DNA of 7,572 nt, from the NCBI GenBank assembly GCA_025360565.1, contig JANYBY010000012.1:1-7572 (forward strand), written 5' to 3'. Both the position numbers and the translations under genes were made by a program. Source of the DNA: Bacteroidota bacterium (GTDB taxonomy: Bacteria; Bacteroidota; Bacteroidia; B-17B0; Aurantibacillaceae). The notes under the pieces are model-generated. The model did no database searches and had not been told where the DNA came from. It saw only the letters and a list, made by a program, of their open reading frames with translations. Positions 1-5,992 of this stretch are shown one piece after another (within the stretch, counting starts at the first letter, position 1; each line of letters opens with the position of its first letter).

Positions 1-1
1 C

Positions 2-1801
2 TATAAATACATGGTAAAAGATACCATGGTGGATCTGATCTACGCGCTTGCAAAATGTTACCACCATAATGGCAATTATGAAAAAGCACTTACCTTTTTT
101 GATCAATTAAACGGCATTATAGATTTAGACGACGAGCTGGAATTTGACGACGACATTAAAAAAAGAAAAGAGGATTGTAATTACGGTATTGCCCATAGAA
201 AATATACCGAACCAAGCGGATGGTACATTGTGAACGCGGGAAAATCAATCAATACCGACATGCCTGAATATGTACCGGTTTTAACTATACAGAACGAATT
301 GATCTTTACCTCACGCCGTAAGGACAGTAAACGAGAACAACTTAGTTATTTAGACGGAAAGTATTTTGAAAGTATGTACATAAGTAAAATTGATAACAGC
401 GGTTTTAAAGAAACCCGGCGCTATACTTTACCTGATCAATTCTTAAAATCAAGATTTCGACGAAAAAATCACGAATCGGTTGTTTCTATGAGTCCTGATG
501 GCAAAAAACTATTTACGTACAGCAACGGTAAAATTTATGAAATAAATATGGATGAGCGTTTATCTCAAAAACCTCAAAAATTACAAAAGGCAATTAATTT
601 TGATTACTACCAAAACCACGCAGTGCTTACGAAAGATGGCAACACCCTTTACTTTACCAGTGAGGCAACCGGGGGTTTAGGTGGTATTGATATTTATGTG
701 GCCACAAAAATAAAAGAAGGCGAGTGGACCAAACCTGTTAATATTGGCGCGCCCGTTAATACCAAATTTGATGAAGATGCCCCCTTTGTTACAGATGATG
801 GAAAGACCCTTTATTTTTCGAGTACCGGACATGAAGGTTTTGGAAACTATGATATTTATAAAAGCACCTTTGTGAATGGAAAATGGACGGAGCCTGAAAA
901 CCTTGGCCAGCCTATTAATTCGCCGGCACAAGATATTTTTATGATCCAGGACACAAAGGCCAGTGTTGGATATTTTTCTTCGTCGCGCAGCGGTGGTTTT
1001 GGCGATATGGATATTTACAAAGTAAATTATTTCGCAAATTTAAATACCGATTGTCCTCAAATTCCAAACCGGAATATTTCGTTGGTAATAAAGGATGAAA
1101 ATCAAAACGATTTTAAAAACAAGGTTGAAGTGAAGCTTCCTTCAAATTATAAATTGCACAGCAGCGAATGGAAAGTGAATGATAAAAAAGTTGAAAACAC
1201 CTCGCCAGTTTTAGAATACGATTACGCGCAAAAGGGAACTTATACCGTTACCTCAAAAATTGTTGTTTGGTGCGATACGTGCCTGTCTCCTATTGTAGCC
1301 TGCAACATTATTGAAAATAAATTGGATAAAATAAAGGGCGATACATCTGCTGCTGTAAGCGCCTCAGTTGCGGTAAAGAACACCAGCTCTTATGTTGACC
1401 TTGCAAAATACAAAGGCGACCTAACTAAGGAGCAGTTGATAGGTTTAGGATTTAATGTTGACCCCATTTTGTTTGATTTTGATAAATATTTAATTCGAGC
1501 CGATGCCGAAGCGATCTTAAAAACCAATTCGGAAGTGTTGAATAAATACAAGAGTTTAAAAGTGCAAATTGTGGGTTATACGGATTCACGCGGATCGGAG
1601 AGCCACAATAAAAAACTTTCGGCACAGCGCGCCAAAAGTGTAAAGTTGATCCTCGAAAAATACGGCGTTGAAAAAACACAAATTGATTATTTAGTTGGAA
1701 AAGGCTCTGATGACCTGGTTAACAAATGCGAAGGAAAAGAGTGCGATGATCTGGCACATCAGCAAAATCGTAGGGTTATATTTTTAGTGATCAATAATTA
1801 A
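2..1801 (+). CDS. OmpA-family outer-membrane/periplasmic protein with TPR, PD40 propeller and OmpA domain (5' partial)
   Basis: The frame is open from base 2, before the first Met at base 11, and that Met lies inside a TPR-like helix pair, so the true start and signal peptide are upstream of the window. Numbering from the base-11 Met: a TPR-like unit at about 5-35; a PD40/WD40-like beta-propeller at about 85-343, with repeated DG-x-TLYF-(T/S)S strands near 209-217 and 263-271 and DIY strands near 227, 281 and 334; a PKD-like beta domain at about 355-435 with Cys421, Cys424 and Cys431; a linker; and an OmpA C-terminal domain at about 485-596. Asp525 (GYTDSRGS) and Arg540 (LSAQRA) have the 15-residue spacing of the diaminopimelate-binding pair in OmpA-like domains, so peptidoglycan binding is expected. 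PorE of the type IX secretion system has a related layout but with a carboxypeptidase-regulatory domain, which I do not recognise here. A secretion role is therefore possible but unproven. The crcB gene starts 15 bp downstream. Confidence 0.9.
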   Translation, partial: YKYMVKDTMVDLIYALAKCYHHNGNYEKALTFFDQLNGIIDLDDELEFDDDIKKRKEDCNYGIAHRKYTEPSGWYIVNAGKSINTDMPEYVPVLTIQNELIFTSRRKDSKREQLSYLDGKYFESMYISKIDNSGFKETRRYTLPDQFLKSRFRRKNHESVVSMSPDGKKLFTYSNGKIYEINMDERLSQKPQKLQKAINFDYYQNHAVLTKDGNTLYFTSEATGGLGGIDIYVATKIKEGEWTKPVNIGAPVNTKFDEDAPFVTDDGKTLYFSSTGHEGFGNYDIYKSTFVNGKWTEPENLGQPINSPAQDIFMIQDTKASVGYFSSSRSGGFGDMDIYKVNYFANLNTDCPQIPNRNISLVIKDENQNDFKNKVEVKLPSNYKLHSSEWKVNDKKVENTSPVLEYDYAQKGTYTVTSKIVVWCDTCLSPIVACNIIENKLDKIKGDTSAAVSASVAVKNTSSYVDLAKYKGDLTKEQLIGLGFNVDPILFDFDKYLIRADAEAILKTNSEVLNKYKSLKVQIVGYTDSRGSESHNKKLSAQRAKSVKLILEKYGVEKTQIDYLVGKGSDDLVNKCEGKECDDLAHQQNRRVIFLVINN

Positions 1802-1816
1802 ATTCGTTTTTTCTTT

Positions 1817-2188
1817 ATGAATTTTTTACTAGTTTTTCTTGGTGGCGGTATTGGAAGTGTGATAAGGTATTTGATCGGGATCGGTTTTCAAAAAACAAAT
1901 TTAACTTTACCATTTGCCACTTTAATTTCGAATATAATTGCTTGCATTATTTTTGCGCTCACATTAAATTTTATAGAAAGTCTTCCGCAAGAACAACCTG
2001 ACAAACTAAATTCTTTAAATTTAAAATTATTGGTTTTAACCGGTTTATGCGGGGGCTTAAGCACTTTTTCAACTTTTGGTTATGAAACTTTTTTGCTGAT
2101 AAAACAAAGCAATTATTTATGGGTTATAATTAATATTTTTTTGAGTTTAACACTTTGTGTAGGAAGTTTTATTTTAGTAAAAAAGTAA
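1817..2188 (+). CDS. crcB: Fluoride ion channel FluC/CrcB
   Basis: This 123-residue four-helix membrane protein has the usual length for the family, which works as an antiparallel dual-topology dimer exporting fluoride across the inner membrane. Visible signatures are GGGIGSVIRY at 9-18 with the conserved Arg17, Asn39 in the second helix, and the hallmark GLCGGLSTFSTF at 76-87. Phe84 and Phe87 match the two pore phenylalanines of the family, and Glu90 follows. Hydrophobic segments lie at about 2-22, 32-53, 70-95 and 100-121. The second-helix glycines usually found after the Asn are replaced by Ala and Cys (NIIACIIFA), a modest departure. The ATG lies 15 bp after the OmpA-family stop with no room for a fluoride riboswitch, so it is probably read through from upstream. 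Function is inferred from the family, with high certainty. Confidence 0.93.
   Translation: MNFLLVFLGGGIGSVIRYLIGIGFQKTNLTLPFATLISNIIACIIFALTLNFIESLPQEQPDKLNSLNLKLLVLTGLCGGLSTFSTFGYETFLLIKQSNYLWVIINIFLSLTLCVGSFILVKK
2178..2188. repeat. 11-bp direct repeat, left copy
   Basis: TAAAAAAGTAA ends with the crcB stop codon and recurs exactly at 2273-2283. The two copies immediately bracket the 84-bp hairpin element, as a target-site duplication would. The match stops at 11 bp on both sides. The sequence is AT-rich, so chance is not excluded. Confidence 0.6.
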
Positions 2189-2272
2189 TTATTGCCACGA
2201 AGGCACAAAGCCACCAAGAATCACAAAGAAAAATTTGTGCAACTTTGAGTCTTAGAGTCTTTGTGGCTTAAA
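2189..2272. repeat. 84-bp MITE-like hairpin element with 8-nt internal register
   Basis: Arms at 2194-2227 and 2234-2267 pair without gaps in 24 of 34 positions, 26 if two G-U pairs are counted, around a GAAAAA loop. The left arm is built from 8-nt units of the form CACNAAGN (CACGAAGG, CACAAAGC, CACCAAGA), then 2 extra bases, then CACAAAGA. The right arm read in reverse keeps the same register, including the 2-base step. The element is symmetric about the hairpin centre, with 5 bases outside each arm, and is flanked by the 11-bp direct repeats. This suggests a small non-autonomous inserted element, or a REP-like structure acting on the crcB-yhhQ transcript. No ORF, RNA family or T-tract terminator is visible in it. 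Confidence 0.75.
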
Positions 2273-2283
2273 TAAAAAAGTAA
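2273..2283. repeat. 11-bp direct repeat, right copy
   Basis: This is an exact copy of TAAAAAAGTAA from 2178-2188. It ends on the base before the yhhQ ATG, so collapsing the two copies would place the crcB TAA directly against the yhhQ ATG. Confidence 0.6.
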
Positions 2284-2937
2284 ATGGATTTAAGCAAACG
2301 TAAAGATCTTGTATTTATTATCCTTGCGGGATTTTTTGTTACCAACGCTATAGTTGCCGAAGTAATTGGCGGTAAGCTCGTTCAGTTCTTTGGTATATTC
2401 ACGCAAAGTATTGGTATTATTTTATGGCCGGTGGTTTTTTTGCTCACCGATCTTATTAACGAGCATTACGGTAAACAAGGCGTTCGAAAATTAACATACA
2501 TTACTGTTGGATTGATCTCTTACGCGTTTATTTTACTCACCATAGGCATACATATTCCGGCGGTTGGCTTTAGTCCGGTGAACGATGCTGTTTTTAAAAC
2601 AGTGTTCGGGCAAAGTCAGTGGATAATCGTAGGAAGTATCATTGCGTTTTTAACCTCGCAATTAGTTGACGTTTATATTTTTTGGCTTTTCAGGAACCGC
2701 ACCGGAGGAAAATTAATTTGGCTGCGTGCAACAGGCAGCACAGTTGTAAGCCAATTGATAGATACATTTGTTATTCAGTACGTGGCATTTGTATTGCCGG
2801 GCAAATGGGCCTTTGATGAATTTCTTACAAACGCGAGCTGGGGTTATACTTTTAAATTGCTGGTTGCGATTTGTTTAATTCCCTTAATTTATGTGGGGCA
2901 TTATGCGATCAAGAAGTTTTTAAAGGAAGAAAAGTAA
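2284..2937 (+). CDS. yhhQ: Queuosine precursor transporter, YhhQ/VUT family
   Basis: This 217-residue integral membrane protein belongs to the family of E. coli YhhQ (about 220 residues), which imports the queuosine precursors preQ0 and preQ1 used for tRNA wobble modification. Six hydrophobic segments are visible at about 9-29, 36-57, 69-93, 112-136, 153-173 and 186-207. Family-typical stretches are NAIVAEVIGGKL near 21-32, TDLINEHYGK near 55-64, SQLVDVYIFW near 125-134, and TGGKLIWLRATGSTVVSQ near 140-157 followed by IDTF. The ATG at 2284 gives a short charged N-terminus running into the first helix, and no alternative start is needed. The gene follows crcB on the same strand but is separated from it by the hairpin element. 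No preQ1 riboswitch motif is visible upstream. Exact substrate (preQ0, preQ1 or queuine) cannot be read from the sequence. Confidence 0.92.
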   Translation: MDLSKRKDLVFIILAGFFVTNAIVAEVIGGKLVQFFGIFTQSIGIILWPVVFLLTDLINEHYGKQGVRKLTYITVGLISYAFILLTIGIHIPAVGFSPVNDAVFKTVFGQSQWIIVGSIIAFLTSQLVDVYIFWLFRNRTGGKLIWLRATGSTVVSQLIDTFVIQYVAFVLPGKWAFDEFLTNASWGYTFKLLVAICLIPLIYVGHYAIKKFLKEEK

Positions 2938-2944
2938 ATTTTTG

Positions 2945-3078
2945 AACCACATAGACACATAGTATTTAAAGAAACACCCAACAATTATTTTTCAGAAAAA
3001 CATAGATGGAAGCTTCGCTTCCATTGCGCTATGTGGTCTCTAAAATTAAACTAATAAACTCTATGTTTCTATGTGGTT
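2945..3078. repeat. Inverted repeat with CACATAG units and nested hairpin
   Basis: Arms at 2945-2962 and 3061-3078 are complementary in 17 of 18 positions. Each carries 8-nt units (CACATAGA, CACATAGT; in the reverse arm CACATAGA, AACATAG). A further ACCACATAG copy lies in reverse orientation at 3029-3037. Between the arms is a perfect 8-bp stem at 3006-3013 and 3017-3024 with a TTC loop, itself enclosed by ACATAG at 3000-3005 and CTATGT at 3029-3034. This occupies the convergent gap between yhhQ and the small secreted-protein gene. The 8-nt units differ from those of the 2189-2272 element mainly at one base (CACATAGA against CACAAAGA), so the two look like relatives. No clear flanking direct repeat was found for this copy. 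Confidence 0.75.
2996..3034 (-). terminator. Probable intrinsic terminator for the minus-strand small gene/rhlE transcript
   Basis: Read on the minus strand, ACATAG at 3034-3029 pairs with CTATGT at 3005-3000. It encloses a perfect 8-bp stem ATGGAAGC/GCTTCCAT with a GAA loop and a 4-base one-sided bulge. The stem runs straight into TTTTT (3000-2996, the first T being the last stem base). It begins about 66 bp past the stop of the 3101-3412 gene. On the plus strand the hairpin lacks a following T-run, so it fits termination of minus-strand transcription better. Confidence 0.5.
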
Positions 3079-3100
3079 AAAACACGAACGAAATCTGTGG

Positions 3101-3412
3101 CTAATTTTTAGAAGAGATCAATTTTCTGTAATCCTCGTCACTCCCCGCCCTTAAAAGTACCCAAACATTAAAACGTTTGTGCAAACGATCTTCCATTTTA
3201 CAGAACACGGGTTTTTTATCCGTTTGTATAATGGTTAATAGAGAACAAATAGGTTTAACCGAAAATTGGTTTTGTGGATCTGAAAAAAACAAAAGCGGTT
3301 TTTCTTTTTTAAAAAACAGATCGTTGTTAAGGGAAAAATTAAATTTTGGGTGCTGTGAGAAAAAGCTTTGACTGCTAAAGAGAATAATTATCAAAAAAAT
3401 AAATTTCCGCAT
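3101..3412 (-). CDS. Small secreted protein of unknown function
   Basis: This 103-residue protein starts with a basic MRK, a hydrophobic stretch at 4-18 and a likely signal-peptidase I site near SFFSQ (16-20). The mature part would be about 83 residues, basic, with Cys56 and Cys71. The C-terminal part FCKME (70-74) followed by LLRAGSDEDY (86-95) resembles, from memory, a small conserved protein of Flavobacteriia and relatives that has an FCxxE segment and a later R-x-GS-x-Y segment; I could not check this. No enzyme motif or lipobox is visible. It lies 43 bp downstream of rhlE on the same strand, so it may be cotranscribed, but a TAnnTTTG match just upstream of its start suggests its own promoter. 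The signal peptide and the terminator-like hairpin downstream argue for a real gene; its function is unknown. Confidence 0.7.
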   Translation of the reverse strand: MRKFIFLIIILFSSQSFFSQHPKFNFSLNNDLFFKKEKPLLFFSDPQNQFSVKPICSLLTIIQTDKKPVFCKMEDRLHKRFNVWVLLRAGSDEDYRKLISSKN

Positions 3413-3424
3413 TCATCTAAGTTA

Positions 3425-3432
3425 CAAAATTA
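3425..3432 (-). promoter_or_regulatory. Candidate Bacteroidota -7 element for the small secreted-protein gene
   Basis: Minus-strand TAATTTTG matches the Bacteroidota consensus TAnnTTTG exactly and ends 12 bases before the ATG at 3412. No TTG is present at the usual -33 distance (the nearest is only 12 bases upstream), so the call rests on the -7 match alone. Confidence 0.35.
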
Positions 3433-3455
3433 AATGGCTGATCACAATTTGAAAA

Positions 3456-4703
3456 TTACCTCTTCCTAAAACTTCCTTTGGAAGAATTAGATCTTCCTTT
3501 TCCGCCTTTTGACGAAGAGGGCTTTCCGCCCCTGTGCATTTCCTTCTTTTGTGCTTCGGGATTGTATTCCGGGCCGGAACCTAAATTTTCCGGTATCGGC
3601 ATTTTTGTAACTTCATATCCCATCAATGCCTCAATGTGCGAAAACTTCATCTGGTCGCGCTGATTTACAAACGTAATCGCCACGCCGGCTTTGGATGCCC
3701 TTGCCGTACGGCCAATGCGGTGAATATAATCTTCAGGATCTCCGGGAGCATCGTAATTCACCACTAAACTTATTCCGTCCACATCAATTCCGCGCGACAA
3801 AATATCGGTACCAATTAATACGCGCAATCTTTTTCCTTTAAACTCACGCATAATTTCTTCGCGTTCCGATTGCTCCAGATCAGAGTGAAAAGCTTTAACG
3901 GCACCGCTAACAGATTGTAAGGTTTTTTCTAAAAGTTTTACATTATCTTTTGTACCCGAAAAAATAATGACCGACTGATAATCTTCATTTTTTAAAATAC
4001 CTTTTATTAAAGCCTCTTTTTGATTATCGTAAACCACATAAGCCTGCTGCACAATGCCGGCAGCGGGTTTGCTGATAGCAATATTTATTTGCTCGGGATT
4101 ATTCGCGATCTCTTTTGCCAGCATGCGTATTTTTGGTGGCATAGTAGCTGAGAATAAAATCGTTTGCCTTTTTTTCGGGAGGTAACCGATAATGATCTTA
4201 ATATCATCCAAAAATCCCATATCGAGCATTCGGTCGGCTTCATCCAAAACTAAATGCTGCAAATGTTCAAAATTTATATTTCCCGATTGCAAAAGTGCTA
4301 TTAGTCTTCCGGGCGTTGCGCAAACAATATCCACACCTTCTTCTAAAGCATGACGCTGTTTTTCCCAGGTAATTCCATCGTTCCCGCCATAAATGGCAAT
4401 TGAACCAACTGAGCAAAAATAACCCATGCCATCAATTTGCTGGTCTATTTGCAAAGTAAGTTCGCGGGTTGGCGCAATTATTAAGGTATTTAAATGCCGT
4501 GTGGGCGCGTGAAGAATATGATCAATAATGGGCAACAAATAAGCAGCTGTTTTTCCGGTACCGGTTTGGGCACAGGCAATCAGGTCTTTCCCTTCTGTAA
4601 TAACCGGAATTGCTTGTTCCTGAATGGGAGTGGGTGTTTTATAACCCATGCTGTAAAGGCCTTCTAAGAGAGAGGCATCAAATTTAAAGTCGTCGAAAGT
4701 CAC
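3456..4703 (-). CDS. rhlE: DEAD-box ATP-dependent RNA helicase, RhlE-like
   Basis: This 415-residue protein has every core DEAD-box motif in order: Q motif with Gln28 (PTPIQEQ), motif I AQTGTGKT 45-52, Ia PTREL 78-82, GG 106-107, Ib TPGR 130-133, II DEAD 154-157, III SAT 185-187, IV IIFSG 246-250, V GTDILSRGIDV 298-308, and VI HRIGRTAR 328-335. These form two RecA-like domains that unwind short RNA duplexes using ATP. RhlE-type members act in ribosome maturation, RNA turnover and cold growth. The tail from about 385 is Gly, Ser, Lys and Arg rich and probably disordered and RNA-binding; no DbpA-type C-terminal domain is present. The start is GTG at 4703 (minus strand), chosen because it gives the usual MTFDDF N-terminus and no in-frame ATG lies close upstream. 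It follows ndpA on the same strand after a 163-bp repeat-rich gap, so it is probably transcribed separately. Subfamily assignment is less certain than the helicase call. Confidence 0.93.
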   Translation of the reverse strand: MTFDDFKFDASLLEGLYSMGYKTPTPIQEQAIPVITEGKDLIACAQTGTGKTAAYLLPIIDHILHAPTRHLNTLIIAPTRELTLQIDQQIDGMGYFCSVGSIAIYGGNDGITWEKQRHALEEGVDIVCATPGRLIALLQSGNINFEHLQHLVLDEADRMLDMGFLDDIKIIIGYLPKKRQTILFSATMPPKIRMLAKEIANNPEQINIAISKPAAGIVQQAYVVYDNQKEALIKGILKNEDYQSVIIFSGTKDNVKLLEKTLQSVSGAVKAFHSDLEQSEREEIMREFKGKRLRVLIGTDILSRGIDVDGISLVVNYDAPGDPEDYIHRIGRTARASKAGVAITFVNQRDQMKFSHIEALMGYEVTKMPIPENLGSGPEYNPEAQKKEMHRGGKPSSSKGGKGRSNSSKGSFRKR

Positions 4704-4735
4704 AAATAATTTTTTGGTTCTATAATATAATAGGA

Positions 4736-4743
4736 CGAAGATA
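4736..4743 (-). promoter_or_regulatory. Weak candidate -7 element for rhlE
   Basis: Minus-strand TATCTTCG matches TAnnTTTG except for one base (C for the second-to-last T) and lies 32 bases upstream of the GTG start. No TTG is seen at -33 distance. This is a weak match and could be chance. Confidence 0.2.
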
Positions 4744-4760
4744 CGCTTTTTAAGTGGGTT

Positions 4761-4850
4761 TCTTGTTCCTTGTTTTATGTTCCTTGTTCTGTGTGTTCCG
4801 CACTGCCTATTGCATCTGCATTTCGGTCTTGCATCTCTGAAGTCCCGCCT
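4761..4850. repeat. Pyrimidine-rich degenerate repeat tract between ndpA and rhlE
   Basis: The plus strand is strongly C/T biased and carries TGTTCCTTGTT twice (4764-4774, 4778-4788), a partial TGTTCC at 4794-4799, and TTGCATCT twice (4810-4817, 4829-4836). On the minus strand this reads as GGAACAAG-type units followed by GATGCAAGACCG-like units. It fills most of the gap after the ndpA stop. No hairpin terminator or credible small ORF is visible, and its role is unknown. Confidence 0.55.
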
Positions 4851-4866
4851 CTTGCTTCCCTCTTAT

Positions 4867-5916
4867 CTACTCCTCGTTCACATAAAACAATTTGTAATAC
4901 TTTAATCCCTTTTCATCATCATAACCATTCTCAACATAATCATGGCGACCATGAATATAGATATGAAAATTTTTATCCAATTTTAAAATTGTTTTCATGT
5001 ATTTCTGATTTTTTTTCACCGCTGTTTGCGATACATCAAACTCATCAATGGCAGTCAGATCCATACGTTTATTAAAATCCTTTCGGTAATCTTTAAACGC
5101 GCTTACCAATTCGGGCTCCACCAAAACATCTTTTTCAAATGCTTTCAGATCAAACTTATCGCGCTCTTTAAAATACGATGCGCTTTTGTTCAGCATCATT
5201 CGCTGATCTTCCTTGGCAACATTATTTTCTTCGGTCAAAATCTCTTCACAAAAACCGCGAGAGGTATCCATAAAATTTTTGGTATGGTAATATCCGTTCG
5301 GTTTTATGCAAGCGTTTAAAAAATCTTCTTCCCAATACAATGCAATTTCCGAATTGCGGTTATTGGTATCCACAATACTTATTTTGTATCCTTTTTTCTT
5401 TTCGGTATTAAATACCAAACAGCCTTTATCCAACTTGTTTATATTTATTCCTGTTTCGCAATCCATTTCAAACTCATCGTTGTGCTGAAACACTTTTAAA
5501 AATGTTTCTTTATTTTCGGTTTTAAAAAAACCTATAGCTTCGCACAATTCACCGTCCACAACTACATCTTTAAAGTAACAGGTATAAAACTCGCCGCCTT
5601 TTACTTTTGCGTGCAAACTTTGGTTATACAAATGCTCGGCCACTTTTCGCGATTTTTTCACAAAGGTTTTTGGCGCTTCAAAAATATCTTCGCAAAAATT
5701 GGCAACACTATTCAAAGTAACATCCACCTTGCCTTTGAACTGGTAATAGATATCTGTTTTAAAAGGCGTTGTAAAATAGCGCAACACGGTTTCTTTTACA
5801 AAATCGTCCTTAAATTCAAATAACTTATCGCTCATAGTGAGCTCTTCGCCCAACCCTTTATTGCCAACAAAATTTATAGTAAAATGAGTTAACTCCGCCC
5901 TTGTAAAATCTATCAT
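4867..5916 (-). CDS. ndpA: Nucleoid-associated protein, NdpA/YejK (37-kDa) family
   Basis: This 349-residue protein is close in length to E. coli YejK/NdpA (335). The call rests on overall recognition of the family pattern: an N-terminal block with LSD-like TMSDKLFEF (27-35), then LRYFTTPFK (45-53), a central KVKGGEFYTCYFKD (104-117), the conserved EAIGFFKTENKETFLKV (126-142), and a middle part with DTNNRNSEIALYW (183-195). There is no signal peptide or membrane segment, so the protein is cytoplasmic. E. coli family members bind double-stranded DNA and associate with the nucleoid; the molecular role in Bacteroidota is poorly known. The ATG at 5916 has a perfect TAnnTTTG match 17 bases upstream. 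It is divergent from prc and upstream of rhlE on the same strand. The family call is fairly firm; a precise function is not claimed. Confidence 0.85.
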   Translation of the reverse strand: MIDFTRAELTHFTINFVGNKGLGEELTMSDKLFEFKDDFVKETVLRYFTTPFKTDIYYQFKGKVDVTLNSVANFCEDIFEAPKTFVKKSRKVAEHLYNQSLHAKVKGGEFYTCYFKDVVVDGELCEAIGFFKTENKETFLKVFQHNDEFEMDCETGININKLDKGCLVFNTEKKKGYKISIVDTNNRNSEIALYWEEDFLNACIKPNGYYHTKNFMDTSRGFCEEILTEENNVAKEDQRMMLNKSASYFKERDKFDLKAFEKDVLVEPELVSAFKDYRKDFNKRMDLTAIDEFDVSQTAVKKNQKYMKTILKLDKNFHIYIHGRHDYVENGYDDEKGLKYYKLFYVNEE

Positions 5917-5933
5917 ATTTAAATATTAAGCGC

Positions 5934-5941
5934 CAAATATA
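5934..5941 (-). promoter_or_regulatory. ndpA: Bacteroidota -7 promoter element for ndpA
   Basis: Minus-strand TATATTTG matches TAnnTTTG exactly and ends 17 bases before the ndpA ATG, which would give a 5' leader of roughly a dozen bases. A TTG at 5969-5967 lies 25 bases upstream, somewhat longer than the usual -33/-7 spacing, so the -33 element is uncertain. Confidence 0.5.
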
Positions 5942-5992
5942 GTCTTCTTTCTCACTTTCCTTTTAACAATATTTAAACAACTTTTTAGGGTG

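Noticed and set aside
1802..1816. Fluoride riboswitch or separate promoter before crcB
   Set aside because: Only 15 bp separate the genes, too short for a crcB riboswitch. The TAAATTCG overlapping the upstream stop is an imperfect -7 match and likely chance.
2194..2267. Small CRISPR-like array, because of the regular short repeats
   Set aside because: The units are 8 nt, directly adjacent and without spacers, and are mirrored as a hairpin. No cas gene is present.
2189..2272. Intrinsic terminator after crcB
   Set aside because: The plus-strand hairpin is followed by TTAAATAAAAAAG, without a T-tract, and the next gene on the same strand begins 17 bp later.
2189..2283. preQ1 riboswitch controlling yhhQ
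   Set aside because: The leader is fully taken up by the symmetric hairpin element. I see no C-rich loop or A-rich tail able to form the preQ1 pseudoknot.
2938..3100. Target-site duplication around the CACATAG element
   Set aside because: Only a 7-base AATTTTT match occurs on both sides, and the right copy lies about 24 bases from the repeat end, so it does not bracket the element.
4770..5075. Plus-strand ORF of 101 codons overlapping the ndpA 3' end
   Set aside because: It is mostly antisense to ndpA and otherwise reads the low-complexity repeat tract; its translation has no domain or credible start context.
5915..5926. Palindrome ATATTTAAATAT over the ndpA start
   Set aside because: It is pure A/T in AT-rich DNA and overlaps the start codon; far weaker evidence than the GC-containing palindrome at 5993-6006.
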